This document shows, piece after piece, positions 9,800 to 19,152 of a stretch of DNA of 64,000 bases. The stretch's first letter is position 1, and each line of letters begins with the position of its first letter. The stretch is from assembly GCF_002026305.1 (NCBI RefSeq), contig NZ_MVAB01000001.1, positions 1,718,001-1,782,000 of the forward strand. The letters are read 5' to 3'. The notes beneath the pieces are model-generated. The model searched no databases, was not told where the DNA came from, and worked only from the letters and a program-made list of their open reading frames with translations. Made by a program: the position numbers and the translations under genes. This DNA comes from Vagococcus martis (GTDB lineage: Bacteria; Bacillota; Bacilli; Lactobacillales; Vagococcaceae).

Positions 9800-11356
9800 A
9801 TGGCTGCTACGATACTCCTTGCTATCATCGGTTTAATTGTAGGTCTAGCAATCGGCTATTTTATTGCCATGACTCGACATAAGAAGTCTATAGAAGGAGC
9901 GAATAATACTGCCACCGGAATTATTCGACAGGCCAAGAAAGAGGCTGAGACTCTAAAAAAAGAGCATTTGTTGGAAGCAAAAGAACTGAATCAACAATAC
10001 CGATTAGAAATTGAAAGTGAGCTGAAGGAAGAAAGAGCTGAACTAAAAAATCAAGAAAATAGACTATTACAAAGAGAAAATAATCTTGATCGAAAAGATG
10101 ACTCTTTAGAAAAACGCGAACGCTCACTTGAAGACAAAGAGGAGAAACTTGATTCAAGGAAGCAATTGATTGATGAGCGGGAAAAAGAGGTATCAACCTT
10201 AATTGAAAAACAAGAGATAGAACTAGAACGTATAGCAGGTCTATCTAAAGATGAAGCACAAACGATTATCATGGACGATATGAAAGTGGAATTATCACAT
10301 GATAGAGCCATGTTGATTAAAGAGAGCGTACAACGTGTGAAAGATGAGGTTGATCGAAAAGCACGTAATATGTTGGCATTAGCTATTCAACGAAGTGCGG
10401 CTGATCAAATTTCAGAGTTAACAGTAACCGTCGTTACATTACCTAATGATGATATGAAAGGTCGTATTATTGGTCGAGAAGGCCGAAACATACGAACGCT
10501 TGAAACATTAACAGGTATTGATTTAATTATTGATGATACACCAGAAGCGGTAGTATTATCAGGATTTGATCCTATTAGACGTGAAATTGCACGTATGACT
10601 TTAGAAAAATTAATCCAAGATGGTCGTATTCATCCAGCTCGAATTGAAGAGATGGTGGAAAAATCTCGCAAAGAAATGGATGAACGTATCAGAGAATATG
10701 GTGAGAATGCAGCATTTGAAGTGGGAGTTCATTCACTTCACCCAGATTTAATTAAAATACTTGGTCGTTTAAGATTTAGAACAAGTTATGGACAAAATGT
10801 TTTAAATCACTCGATAGAAGTAGCGAAATTAGCTGGTGTTTTAGCTGAAGAACTTGGTGAAGATGCCACTCTAGCAAGACGTGCGGGATTATTACATGAT
10901 ATTGGTAAAGCACTTGATCATGAAGTAGATGGCTCACATGTTGAGATTGGAACAGAACTTGTAAGTAAATACAAAGAAAATCCAGTTGTTATCAATGCAG
11001 TAGCATCGCATCATGGCGATGTGGAAGCAACTTCTGTCATTTCTGTACTTGTTGCAGCAGCAGACGCGTTGTCAGCAGCGAGACCAGGAGCTAGAAGTGA
11101 ATCATTAGAAAACTATATTAAACGTCTAGAACGATTAGAAAGTATCGCTAATGACTTCCCAGGAGTTGATACAAGTTTTGCTATTCAAGCCGGTCGTGAG
11201 ATACGTGTGGCTGTTAAACCAAATGAAGTCACAGATGATGAGGCAGTTATTTTAGTACATGACATTCGTAAACGAATTGAAGACGAACTTGAATATCCAG
11301 GACACATTAAAGTAACTGTTGTTCGTGAAGTACGAGCAGTAGATTATGCTAAATAG
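9800..11356 (+). CDS. rny: Ribonuclease Y
   Basis: A 518-residue membrane-anchored endoribonuclease. One N-terminal membrane helix (residues 4-24) is followed by a long charged coiled coil (about 30-190), a KH RNA-binding domain with [12 protein letters not shown] (about 220), and an HD metal-dependent phosphohydrolase domain with [11 protein letters not shown] (about 368). RNase Y initiates bulk mRNA decay in Firmicutes. RBS GGAGGTG is followed by ATG 9800. Confidence 0.97.
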   Translation: MAATILLAIIGLIVGLAIGYFIAMTRHKKSIEGANNTATGIIRQAKKEAETLKKEHLLEAKELNQQYRLEIESELKEERAELKNQENRLLQRENNLDRKDDSLEKRERSLEDKEEKLDSRKQLIDEREKEVSTLIEKQEIELERIAGLSKDEAQTIIMDDMKVELSHDRAMLIKESVQRVKDEVDRKARNMLALAIQRSAADQISELTVTVVTLPNDDMKGRIIGREGRNIRTLETLTGIDLIIDDTPEAVVLSGFDPIRREIARMTLEKLIQDGRIHPARIEEMVEKSRKEMDERIREYGENAAFEVGVHSLHPDLIKILGRLRFRTSYGQNVLNHSIEVAKLAGVLAEELGEDATLARRAGLLHDIGKALDHEVDGSHVEIGTELVSKYKENPVVINAVASHHGDVEATSVISVLVAAADALSAARPGARSESLENYIKRLERLESIANDFPGVDTSFAIQAGREIRVAVKPNEVTDDEAVILVHDIRKRIEDELEYPGHIKVTVVREVRAVDYAK

Positions 11357-11361
11357 TAATG

Positions 11362-11392
11362 AAAAGACTCAGAGAAATCTGGGTCTTTTTTT
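11362..11392 (+). terminator. Terminator after rny
   Basis: AAAGACTCAGA and TCTGGGTCTTT pair around a short AAA loop (one G-U pair), followed by T7. Confidence 0.8.
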
Positions 11393-11408
11393 GTGCAAAG
11401 AAATTTAG

Positions 11409-11436
11409 TTCATAGTCGTTCATAATTTGTTATAAT
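11409..11436 (+). promoter_or_regulatory. Putative promoter of the WxL cluster
   Basis: TTCATA (11409-11414) and TATAAT (11431-11436) are spaced 16 bp, about 75 bp before the ATG of the WxL gene. Confidence 0.5.
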
Positions 11437-11510
11437 GTTTTATTTTCTAGATATAAGGAGTTAATTTTTACTTGTTATACTCAATTTATCAATTAAAAGG
11501 AGATGAGATA

Positions 11511-12959
11511 ATGAAAAAACGAAGTGTAAAAAATGTATTAGTTTCTATAGCAATTTCAACAATTGTAGTGGTTGGAGGAAGTAAAGTATTTGCAACAGAT
11601 TTTGATCCAAATCTGACACTGTCGAATACAAATTGGCAAGGAACAAATGTTTATGATAAAGATGGTAATGATGTAACAGATTTAAATAGTAGCTTTATTG
11701 GTTTAGCTAAGTATGATAGTAAAACGAATCGCTATGAATTTTTTGATAAGTCTACTAGTGAGTCAAGAGGAGATAAAGGTGTATTCTTTGTGACACCAGA
11801 TGGAAAAAAACGAATTTTAATTTCTCAAAGAGGTTATAATGCAGTTGTTGATATGGTCAGATTAGATAGTGATATGTTTACTTATAGAAGAGATGGTAAG
11901 CAAAAAAATGGTGAGACTGGACCAGTTTTTGTAGAACATGTGCCTTACAATAAAGAACTGACGTTTACCATTAATTTTCCAAATTTATCTCTTGAAACAG
12001 GGACTATTAAAAAAGATATTCCAGGGCGTAATATATTAAGCGCCACATTTTGGCAAGGAACTAAAGCACTTGATAGTAATGGTAATGATGTATCAGAGTA
12101 TAATCAAGGTTATTTAGGTTTGGCTCGTTATGATAGTAAAACAGGTCGCTATGAATTCTTTAATAAAGAAACAGGAGAATCACGAGGAGATTATGGTTAC
12201 TTTGATGTCATTAATGGTAATAAGGAAAGGACACATGTTGCTATTGGTAATACAATTAAATATGCCGCTACTTTAGAATTGACTGAATTAAACAATGAGC
12301 GTTTTACATATGAACGAGAAGGAAAAGATGCGAGTGGTAATGCTATTCGTATTACTGTCGAACATGAACCATATAAAGGAGCCTTTCCATTAGAATTCAC
12401 ATTACCAGAATCAGATGAAGTAATTGTGATGCCACCAATTAAATCGGATAGAGAAGATCAAGTTAATTCTAATGCTATTGTAAAAGTGGATAGTCCCACT
12501 GCAGCTGGAACAGTTAGATTTAGTGACACAGCAAATATTGATGCCAGTATTGAATTTGAAGATTTAAATACACAAAACAACCCAACTTCATTAAATGAGA
12601 AACAATCAGGAAAATCAAAAATTGAAGTAATTGATACAAGAACTGGTAGTGGTCAAAAAGATGAGTGGAGTGTTAGAACAAAGCTTACAGATGGTCCGTT
12701 TGGCAATAAAGGATTTTTATTAAATCGTTTAGGTATCATGTTAAATCCAACTACTAATGAACAATCATTAACAGTTAATAACTCCGTTAATCTACAAAAT
12801 TCTGATGAACAAGAAATTTTTAAAGTAGGTTATCACGAAGGAAATACAGAATCAAAATCAGTTAACTTAAATCCACAACTTACGATTGGTGATGCTAAAT
12901 TATTACAAACAGGCGTGTACGGAGCCAATGTGGTTTGGACGTTAACGCCTAAAGTTTAA
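11511..12959 (+). CDS. WxL-domain surface protein with two tandem DUF4822-like repeats
   Basis: A 482-residue secreted protein. It has a signal peptide (basic MKKRSVKN, hydrophobic core, cleavage near VFAT). Two homologous repeats of about 130 residues begin near residues 34 and 168; both have a NWQG/FWQG motif, a GLAKYDSKT/GLARYDSKT motif, YEFF and ESRGD. The C-terminal third is a WxL-type wall-binding domain ending in NVVWTLTPKV. WxL domains attach non-covalently to peptidoglycan or surface partners. The start at 11511 has AAAGGAGATG upstream; an ATG at 11472 lacks a site. It is followed by the other two parts of a WxL locus. The DUF4822 name is from recall and less certain than the WxL assignment. 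Confidence 0.85.
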   Translation: MKKRSVKNVLVSIAISTIVVVGGSKVFATDFDPNLTLSNTNWQGTNVYDKDGNDVTDLNSSFIGLAKYDSKTNRYEFFDKSTSESRGDKGVFFVTPDGKKRILISQRGYNAVVDMVRLDSDMFTYRRDGKQKNGETGPVFVEHVPYNKELTFTINFPNLSLETGTIKKDIPGRNILSATFWQGTKALDSNGNDVSEYNQGYLGLARYDSKTGRYEFFNKETGESRGDYGYFDVINGNKERTHVAIGNTIKYAATLELTELNNERFTYEREGKDASGNAIRITVEHEPYKGAFPLEFTLPESDEVIVMPPIKSDREDQVNSNAIVKVDSPTAAGTVRFSDTANIDASIEFEDLNTQNNPTSLNEKQSGKSKIEVIDTRTGSGQKDEWSVRTKLTDGPFGNKGFLLNRLGIMLNPTTNEQSLTVNNSVNLQNSDEQEIFKVGYHEGNTESKSVNLNPQLTIGDAKLLQTGVYGANVVWTLTPKV

Positions 12960-12984
12960 AATGGTATTTATAAGAGTAGGGAAA

Positions 12985-13302
12985 ATGGTTACTGATTGGA
13001 AGAAAAAAAGCTTATTAAGCATAGTATGGATTGGAATGTTATTCTTTATAGGTTTTACAGTAAATGATGAAGTGGTGTTGAGCGAGGAAATAACGAGTAA
13101 AGCAACAGTTAGAGTGATTAGACCAACTGAAACTAGTCGTACTAATAGTAAAAAAGAGCCTACTGACACTCACACTCAGTCAAATGTAGAATTACCCAAA
13201 ACACGTGACACACAAGTACCAAAGATAGTAGGTATATTATACCTTGCTAGTTTGATAAGTTTTTTGCTAAGTAAAAAAGTAATAAAAAATAACAAGAGCT
13301 AA
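12985..13302 (+). CDS. Small wall-anchor-like protein with LPKTR motif
   Basis: A roughly 105-residue protein (a longer frame starts at 12961, directly after the WxL stop codon, without a ribosome site). It has an N-terminal hydrophobic signal, a Ser/Thr/Lys-rich spacer, then LPKTRDTQVPK, a hydrophobic helix and a basic tail (KKVIKNNK). This is the layout of a sortase substrate, but the canonical LPxTG glycine is Arg. WxL loci often encode a small LPxTG protein in this place. Whether sortase accepts LPKTR here is unknown; it may remain a membrane protein. Confidence 0.7.
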   Translation: MVTDWKKKSLLSIVWIGMLFFIGFTVNDEVVLSEEITSKATVRVIRPTETSRTNSKKEPTDTHTQSNVELPKTRDTQVPKIVGILYLASLISFLLSKKVIKNNKS

Positions 13303-13324
13303 CGGAAACTAAGGGGGACATAGA

Positions 13325-14338
13325 ATGACCAAACTGTATAGAGGTAGATTACGTTTTATTATAAGCAATATGATAATCATTGTAGCGATTTTATTAGGAA
13401 CAAAGCTGTCTATTGCAGCCTCAGGTACTTTTTATGTCCAACCTATTTTTCCTGATAATCAATTATCAGATGCATCCGATTATTACCATATTAAAGTGAA
13501 TGAAGATGTAAAACAATCTTTTGACTTTATGATTGTGAATGAGAGTAGCGAGGATAAGGTATTTGATGTAAATGTGCTTGATGGCATGACGACCAGTTCA
13601 GGTGAAATTAGTTATAGTACAGATCATCCTTACGACGATAGTCAGATAATTAAACTTTCAGAAGTGATGTCAGGTAGTGGTGAAAAAACAGTCTCAGCTA
13701 ATAGTTCTCTTAAAGTAGAAATGGCATTAGATTTATCGATAAATAAGTTTTCTGGTCAGCTTTTAGGTGCTATAAATATAACTGAAAAGCAAGATGACGC
13801 AAATAAAAATGGTGGTGTACAAAATCAATTTGCCTATAATATTCCGATAAAAATTGATGTGAATGAATTGACAATGCCAGCAAAAATGAGCTATAAAAAA
13901 ATTGAAGTGAAAGAAGAGACAAATTCCTACGATTTAGTAGTAACACTCAGTAATACAAGCCCGTTAATTATTAGAGATTTATCTATTGAATATGATATTA
14001 AGTCAAAAAAAAGTAAACAATCTATTTTTAAGCAATCCGATACTCATTTAGAACTAGCACCTAACAGTCTATTTTCTCCCAAATTATCGTTAAAAGATAC
14101 TGACATAAAATCAGGAGAATATACTATAAGTATTCATGCTATTTCTAAAGAAAGTCATATTGATGAAACATGGGAAGCTGATTTTTCTATTAACCGAGAA
14201 CAAGCAAGTAATCTAAATAATGGCTTAGTTGTGTCAAATGATTCATCAAAAACATGGATTATACTAGGTATCGCGTTAGTTGTTATTCTCGTTATAGGAT
14301 TTGTTGTTTATAAAAAAACTAGAACGAACAAAAAATAA
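13325..14338 (+). CDS. WxL-interacting protein (DUF916/DUF3324 type)
   Basis: A 337-residue protein with signal peptide (residues about 10-33), an extracellular beta-rich region with the family-typical FYVQPIFPDNQ start and SGQLLGAINI segment, and a C-terminal membrane helix (about 308-328) followed by a basic tail. Proteins of this family are encoded with WxL proteins and bind them at the cell surface. It is the last gene of the cluster, with a terminator following. Confidence 0.88.
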   Translation: MTKLYRGRLRFIISNMIIIVAILLGTKLSIAASGTFYVQPIFPDNQLSDASDYYHIKVNEDVKQSFDFMIVNESSEDKVFDVNVLDGMTTSSGEISYSTDHPYDDSQIIKLSEVMSGSGEKTVSANSSLKVEMALDLSINKFSGQLLGAINITEKQDDANKNGGVQNQFAYNIPIKIDVNELTMPAKMSYKKIEVKEETNSYDLVVTLSNTSPLIIRDLSIEYDIKSKKSKQSIFKQSDTHLELAPNSLFSPKLSLKDTDIKSGEYTISIHAISKESHIDETWEADFSINREQASNLNNGLVVSNDSSKTWIILGIALVVILVIGFVVYKKTRTNKK

Positions 14339-14352
14339 TAGAAAAACGTTAG

Positions 14353-14391
14353 AACAGATGAGTTTGCATAAAGAAACTCATTTGTTTTTTT
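14353..14391 (+). terminator. Terminator of the WxL cluster
   Basis: AACAGATGAGTTT pairs with AAACTCATTTGTT, followed by a T run. Confidence 0.8.
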
Positions 14392-14463
14392 GTGCTTATT
14401 AGTGAATTAGAAAACAAAATAATTTATTGACAAGAATAAAAGTTGACACATCAATGTTTGTAT

Positions 14464-14514
14464 CTATATATAGTGTTTTTTGATTAAAAAATAAAATTAA
14501 AGCACTATATATAG
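14464..14514 (+). promoter_or_regulatory. Two NrdR boxes upstream of nrdD
   Basis: CTATATATAG occurs at 14464-14473 (followed by TGT) and again at 14505-14514 (preceded by CA). The full boxes fit the NrdR consensus ACACWATATATWGTGT. Their centres are 41 bp apart, close to four helical turns, the phased pairing NrdR needs. This indicates NrdR repression of the anaerobic reductase when dATP is high. Confidence 0.8.
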
Positions 14515-14538
14515 TTGAAAAAAAGGAGGTGCTGGGAT

Positions 14539-14574
14539 ATGATAATAAGTGAATTCTTAAAAGGAGCACGATGA
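14539..14574 (+). CDS. Possible 11-residue leader peptide coupled to nrdD
   Basis: AAAGGAGGTG at 14522-14531, the best ribosome site of the locus, is followed by ATG 14539 and the short frame MIISEFLKGAR. Its stop codon overlaps the nrdD start as ATGA (14571-14574). The nrdD ribosome site (AAGGAG) lies inside this short frame. Translational coupling is plausible; the peptide itself is not a known family. Confidence 0.4.
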   Translation: MIISEFLKGAR

Positions 14575-16769
14575 TAATGATAGAGATAATTGAATTAAAC
14601 GAAAAAGTGAGCAAAGGTCTAGATGAGATCAACCGAATAAATGTCATCAAAAGAGATGGCCGTGTTGTCGAATTTGATGCTAAAAAAATAACAGAAGCCT
14701 TATTAAAAGCTGAGAATAAAGTAAATGGTCCAGTTGATGAATTATCGACAAAAAAAATTGAAGCTCTTGTGCAAAAAATTGTATCAGAAATTAGTGAGCG
14801 TTTTTCTAAAGACGTCAAAATTTATGAGATACAAAATATTGTTGAACATATTTTACTGGAAAATAGAGAATACGCCCTTGCACAAGAATACATTAATTAT
14901 CGAACTAAACGTGATTTTGAGAGAGCAGAATCAACGGATATTAATGTCACAATCGGTAAATTACTTGATAAGGATCAACGACTAGTCAATGAGAATGCGA
15001 ATAAAGATAGTGATGTATTCAACACACAACGTGATTTGACAGCAGGGATTGTTGGAAAATCAATTGGCCTAAAATTATTGCCTTCTCATGTAGCAAATGC
15101 TCATCAAAAAGGTGAAATCCACTACCATGATTTAGATTATCATCCATACTCTCCAATGACGAATTGCTGTTTGATTGATTTTGAAAGCATGTTAAATAAT
15201 GGCTTTAAAATAGGAAATGCTGAAGTGGAATCACCTAAGTCAATCCAAACAGCTACAGCACAAATTTCTCAAATCATTGCGAATGTGGCATCTAGTCAGT
15301 ACGGTGGATGCTCGGCAGATCGAATTGACGAGTTTTTAGCACCTTTTGCGAAAAAAAACTATAAAAAACATTTAGAAGATGCGAAACAATGGATAGATGA
15401 CGAGTCTAAGCATGATGAATATGCGAAACAAAAAACCAGCAAAGATATCTACGATTCTATGCAAAGTTTAGAATATGAAATTAATACACTATTTACTTCT
15501 AACGGTCAAACTCCTTTTACCTCGTTAGGTTTTGGTCTTGGAACAGATTGGTTTGAGAGAGAAATTCAACGTGCGATTTTCTTGAATCGTATTAAAGGAC
15601 TTGGCGGGGAACATCGTACAGCGATTTTTCCAAAATTAATATTTACCATTAAAGATGGTGTGAATTTAAAACCGACAGACCCAAACTATGATATCAAAGA
15701 ATTAGCATTAGAGTGTGCAACAAAAAGAATGTATCCTGATGTATTGAATTACGACAAAATTGTAGAATTGACGGGTAGTTTTAAAGTACCAATGGGATGT
15801 CGCTCATTTTTACAAGGCTGGAAAGATGAAACAGGAAAAGAAGTGAATGCTGGAAGAATGAATTTAGGTGTGGTGACACTTAATTTGCCACGCATTGCTT
15901 TGGAAGCCAGTGGTGATAGAGACAAGTTTTGGTCTTTACTAGATGAACGTTTAGCAATAGCAAAAGACGCGTTAGTTTTTCGTGTGAAGAGATGCATTGA
16001 AGCAACACCAGCTAATGCACCGATTTTATATATGTACGGGGCGTTTGGTGATAGATTGAATAAAAATGAGTCAGTTGATGAATTATTTAAAAATAAACGA
16101 GCAACTGTGTCACTTGGTTATATAGGGTTGTATGAAGTGGCTTCATCATTTTTTGGTGGGGAATGGGAAGACAATCCTGAGGCAAAAGAATTTACTTTAG
16201 AGATTTTAAAATATTTAAAACAACATACAGATTCATGGGGTGATGAGTATGGTTATCACTTTAGTGTGTATTCGACACCAAGTGAGAGTTTAACGGATCG
16301 TTTCTGTCGTTTAGACAAAGAAAAATTTGGTGAAATTGAAAATATTACAGATAAAGAATACTATACGAATAGTTTTCATTATGATGTAAGAAAAAATCCA
16401 ACGCCTTTTGAAAAATTAGATTTTGAAAAAGATTATCCTAAATATTGTTCTGGAGGGTTTATTCACTATTGTGAGTATCCAGTCTTACAACAAAATAGAA
16501 AGGCATTAGAAGCTGTTTGGGATTATGCGTATGATAAGGTTGGCTACTTAGGGACTAATACCCCAATTGATCACTGTTATGAATGTGGTTTTGAAGGAGA
16601 TTTTAATCCAACTGAACGTGGTTTTGAATGTCCACAATGCCACAATAATGACCCAAAAACATGTGATGTAGTAAAACGAACATGTGGCTACTTAGGTAAC
16701 CCACAAGCAAGACCAATGGTTCATGGTCGTCACAAAGAAATTTCATCACGAGTAAAACATATGAAATAA
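14571..16769 (+). CDS. nrdD: Anaerobic ribonucleoside-triphosphate reductase
   Basis: A 732-residue glycyl-radical enzyme reducing ribonucleotides to deoxyribonucleotides without oxygen. The N-terminal ATP-cone (VIKRDGRVVEFDAKKI) senses ATP/dATP. The C-terminus has the zinc cysteines CYECG and CPQC, then the glycyl-radical loop RTCGYLGNPQ. The start could be ATG 14571 or 14577. It is controlled by the two NrdR boxes and is followed by the activase nrdG. Confidence 0.97.
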   Translation: MIMIEIIELNEKVSKGLDEINRINVIKRDGRVVEFDAKKITEALLKAENKVNGPVDELSTKKIEALVQKIVSEISERFSKDVKIYEIQNIVEHILLENREYALAQEYINYRTKRDFERAESTDINVTIGKLLDKDQRLVNENANKDSDVFNTQRDLTAGIVGKSIGLKLLPSHVANAHQKGEIHYHDLDYHPYSPMTNCCLIDFESMLNNGFKIGNAEVESPKSIQTATAQISQIIANVASSQYGGCSADRIDEFLAPFAKKNYKKHLEDAKQWIDDESKHDEYAKQKTSKDIYDSMQSLEYEINTLFTSNGQTPFTSLGFGLGTDWFEREIQRAIFLNRIKGLGGEHRTAIFPKLIFTIKDGVNLKPTDPNYDIKELALECATKRMYPDVLNYDKIVELTGSFKVPMGCRSFLQGWKDETGKEVNAGRMNLGVVTLNLPRIALEASGDRDKFWSLLDERLAIAKDALVFRVKRCIEATPANAPILYMYGAFGDRLNKNESVDELFKNKRATVSLGYIGLYEVASSFFGGEWEDNPEAKEFTLEILKYLKQHTDSWGDEYGYHFSVYSTPSESLTDRFCRLDKEKFGEIENITDKEYYTNSFHYDVRKNPTPFEKLDFEKDYPKYCSGGFIHYCEYPVLQQNRKALEAVWDYAYDKVGYLGTNTPIDHCYECGFEGDFNPTERGFECPQCHNNDPKTCDVVKRTCGYLGNPQARPMVHGRHKEISSRVKHMK

Positions 16770-16792
16770 AAAAGAGTGTCACACTCTTTTTT
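16768..16792 (+). terminator. Hairpin between nrdD and nrdG
   Basis: AAAAGAGTGT and ACACTCTTTT form a perfect hairpin with T-rich tail. Since nrdG has no clear promoter of its own, this may attenuate so that less activase than reductase is made. Confidence 0.65.
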
Positions 16793-16813
16793 ATTTTTTA
16801 AAGGAGTATAGAA

Positions 16814-17392
16814 ATGAGAAATCCAAAACCAAAAGAGTGGGAATCTGCTAAATATAGTAAAGGGTACATTGCTGATTATAAACCATTTATGTTTGTTGAT
16901 GGTGAGGGTGTTAGATGTAGTATTTATGTAAGTGGATGCTTATTTGCTTGTAAAGGCTGTTTTAATCGTGCGATTCAAAATTTTAACTACGGCACTCCTT
17001 ATACAAAAGAATTGGAAGATAAAATTATTGAGGACTTATCTCATGATTATGTTCAAGGATTGACTTTATTAGGCGGAGAACCTTTTTTAAATACTGAAGT
17101 GTGTCTATCGCTAGTACAACGTGTTAGAGATGAATTCGGTTCGTCAAAAGATATTTGGTCTTGGTCTGGTTATACATTTGAAGAGTTATTGCAAGAAACA
17201 GATGATAAACTGGAATTACTTCGTTTGATTGACGTTTTGATAGATGGAAGGTTCGAATTAGATAAGAGAGATTTAACCTTACAATTTAGAGGTAGCAGTA
17301 ATCAAAGAATTATAGACGTCGCAAAGTCGTTAGAAAAATCTAATGTAGTTATTTGGGAAAAATGTTTAGATAAGGAAGCATACTTTCGTTAA
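16814..17392 (+). CDS. nrdG: Anaerobic ribonucleotide reductase activating protein
   Basis: A 192-residue radical-SAM enzyme that installs the glycyl radical on NrdD. The [4Fe-4S] motif is CLFACKGC (CxxxCxxC) near residue 37, preceded by VDGEGVRCS, and the LLGGEPF motif follows. AAAGGAG lies before the ATG. Confidence 0.95.
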   Translation: MRNPKPKEWESAKYSKGYIADYKPFMFVDGEGVRCSIYVSGCLFACKGCFNRAIQNFNYGTPYTKELEDKIIEDLSHDYVQGLTLLGGEPFLNTEVCLSLVQRVRDEFGSSKDIWSWSGYTFEELLQETDDKLELLRLIDVLIDGRFELDKRDLTLQFRGSSNQRIIDVAKSLEKSNVVIWEKCLDKEAYFR

Positions 17393-17396
17393 ATTG

Positions 17397-17427
17397 GATG
17401 AATGCGTAATGTATTCATCTTTTTTTT
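17397..17427 (+). terminator. Terminator after nrdG
   Basis: GATGAAT and ATTCATC pair around a 9-nt loop and are followed by T8. Confidence 0.8.
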
Positions 17428-17496
17428 ACGATTTCATCCTTAAAAAGTTAAATTTATTTGTGATAATCAACCTATTAAAAATTAGGGGTGTTATAC

Positions 17497-18276
17497 ATGA
17501 TAGTATTCGTTAATTTATCTCAAAAGAACACAGAAGCAACTCGACAAAAAGTAACAGCAAAACAAAAAATTATCGAACGATTAGAACCAACATTAGGGAC
17601 AATTCCAATGTTAGAGTTCATTGATGATGATACTGTCACATCAGATAGTTTGTTTGAGCAACAATTTTACAATCAATCAGAAAAATCTGTTCCTTTATAT
17701 AGCAATGAATTAGCAGACTATAGACTATTCATTGAAGGTAGTGACTCAGTCGTCATGTCATCTGATTTACTACAAGAAAACCAGATGTTTTATCAAACCT
17801 TATTTCAGAATAAAATAAGCCCCCAACGTATCGTATTTAGCGGAACAACTCCTGCGATAAAAATGGCTCTAGCTGGAGATGAAAAACCATATGCTTTGTG
17901 TTTAAAAAAAGATAGATTACCTGAATTATTATCATTGTCTGAAGAAACTCTAATAAATAGTATGCCCTCTGAATTACTAACAGATCCTTTATTTGAGGAT
18001 GTGCCAATGGTATTTATTTATGACATTAACGGTAATGGGTATGTCATTCATCATGAGGAAATATTTCAGGTATTATGTAACGATGAGACTATAAAACAGG
18101 TTAATCATGAAGGAATGGTGTGCGGATTAGCGGCAGGACTATCTAATGAAGATAATTCAACAGAGGAGATAATAAAACAAGCTATTATTTGTTCAGTCGC
18201 AGCAAGAGATTGCGAAGATATTGTGTTTGATGAACATTTTTTTGTAGATAAAATTACTGTTGTGAAACTAGCTTAA
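17497..18276 (+). CDS. Degenerate PfkB/1-phosphofructokinase-like protein, function unknown
   Basis: A 259-residue protein I do not recognise with certainty. The region VNHEGMVCGLAAGLSNEDN near residue 209 aligns by eye with the C-terminal GAGDSFVAGFLAGL motif of PfkB sugar kinases. However, the catalytic GAGD is replaced by HEGM, and no sugar-binding N-terminal motifs are evident. If it descends from a LacC/FruK-type kinase it is probably catalytically dead and could be regulatory. The start is ATG 17497 after AGGGGTG; a longer frame begins at 17488. Monocistronic, between terminators. Confidence 0.65.
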   Translation: MIVFVNLSQKNTEATRQKVTAKQKIIERLEPTLGTIPMLEFIDDDTVTSDSLFEQQFYNQSEKSVPLYSNELADYRLFIEGSDSVVMSSDLLQENQMFYQTLFQNKISPQRIVFSGTTPAIKMALAGDEKPYALCLKKDRLPELLSLSEETLINSMPSELLTDPLFEDVPMVFIYDINGNGYVIHHEEIFQVLCNDETIKQVNHEGMVCGLAAGLSNEDNSTEEIIKQAIICSVAARDCEDIVFDEHFFVDKITVVKLA

Positions 18277-18302
18277 AAGAGGTGGAGAACACCTCTTTTT
18301 TT
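18275..18302. terminator. Bidirectional terminator
   Basis: AAAAGAGGTG and CACCTCTTTT form a hairpin between convergent genes; it touches the stop codon of the response regulator. Confidence 0.8.
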
Positions 18303-18975
18303 ATGGAATAAAATATCCTTGTTTAATTTTGGTTTGAATCCCAAAGTTCACGTCAAGAGACTTCATTTTTTTTCGTATGCGATTAATATTAACTGTTAAA
18401 GTATTGTCATCGACATAACGTTCATCTTTCCATAATTCACGAAGAAATATTTCGCGTTTGATCACTTTACCAGGCTGTTTAAACAAAATAACGAGTAAAC
18501 GACATTCATTTTTACTTAATTCAATACAGTGATGTTGTGTTCTTAAAGTATTATTTTCAGTATCTAGAGTAAGCCCATTGTGAGAAAGGATAAATGGTGT
18601 TTGATGTTTAATGTAGTCGTATGTTCTTCTAAGAAGTGATGTGATTTTTACTAAAAGTAAATCAGTCACAAATGGTATGCTAAGGTAATCATCAGCTCCG
18701 GCTTCAATAGCTAGTTTTTGTTCAGTAATAGTATTGTTATCAGAAAGAAAGATGATAGGGATAGTTGATTGTTTTCTGATTTCTTGACACCAAAAGAATC
18801 CATCCATTTGATTTAAATCAACATTCATGATAATTAATTGTGGTTGTTTTTCATTGATTGTATCAAATAAAAAATCATCAGAAGTTGCGGATATAACATG
18901 ATAGCCATTCTTCGTTAAAAGCTGTGTAAGTGTTTTTTTTAATGCATGGTTAGGTTCAATCAACATAATCGTCAT
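18301..18975 (-). CDS. OmpR-family response regulator with degenerate receiver
   Basis: A 224-residue protein with an N-terminal receiver domain and a C-terminal winged helix (about 130-224; ELSKNECRLLVILF, then DDNTLTVNINRIRKK). The receiver looks like the BceR/GraR group (GFFWCQEIRKQ, PIIFLSDN). The phospho-acceptor Asp is Asn (IIMNVDLNQMDG), the N-terminal acidic pair is reduced (LIEPNHA), and the conserved Lys of the KPF motif is Ile (YLSIPF). No histidine kinase gene is adjacent. It probably works without phosphorylation as an atypical regulator. Confidence 0.88.
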   Translation of the reverse strand: MTIMLIEPNHALKKTLTQLLTKNGYHVISATSDDFLFDTINEKQPQLIIMNVDLNQMDGFFWCQEIRKQSTIPIIFLSDNNTITEQKLAIEAGADDYLSIPFVTDLLLVKITSLLRRTYDYIKHQTPFILSHNGLTLDTENNTLRTQHHCIELSKNECRLLVILFKQPGKVIKREIFLRELWKDERYVDDNTLTVNINRIRKKMKSLDVNFGIQTKIKQGYFIP

Positions 18976-19152
18976 AATATCGCTCCCTTAATTAACTTCT
19001 TGATTTATATTATAAATAAATTGATAAAGTGAGACATAGGTCTTAAGGTCGAAAAATCAATCAGTCTTTTTATTTTCTAAAGCCTATCTTTTTATATTTC
19101 CCATAATAATGTTATACTAAAATCAGTGAAAAATTTAAAAGAGGTGACTAGT

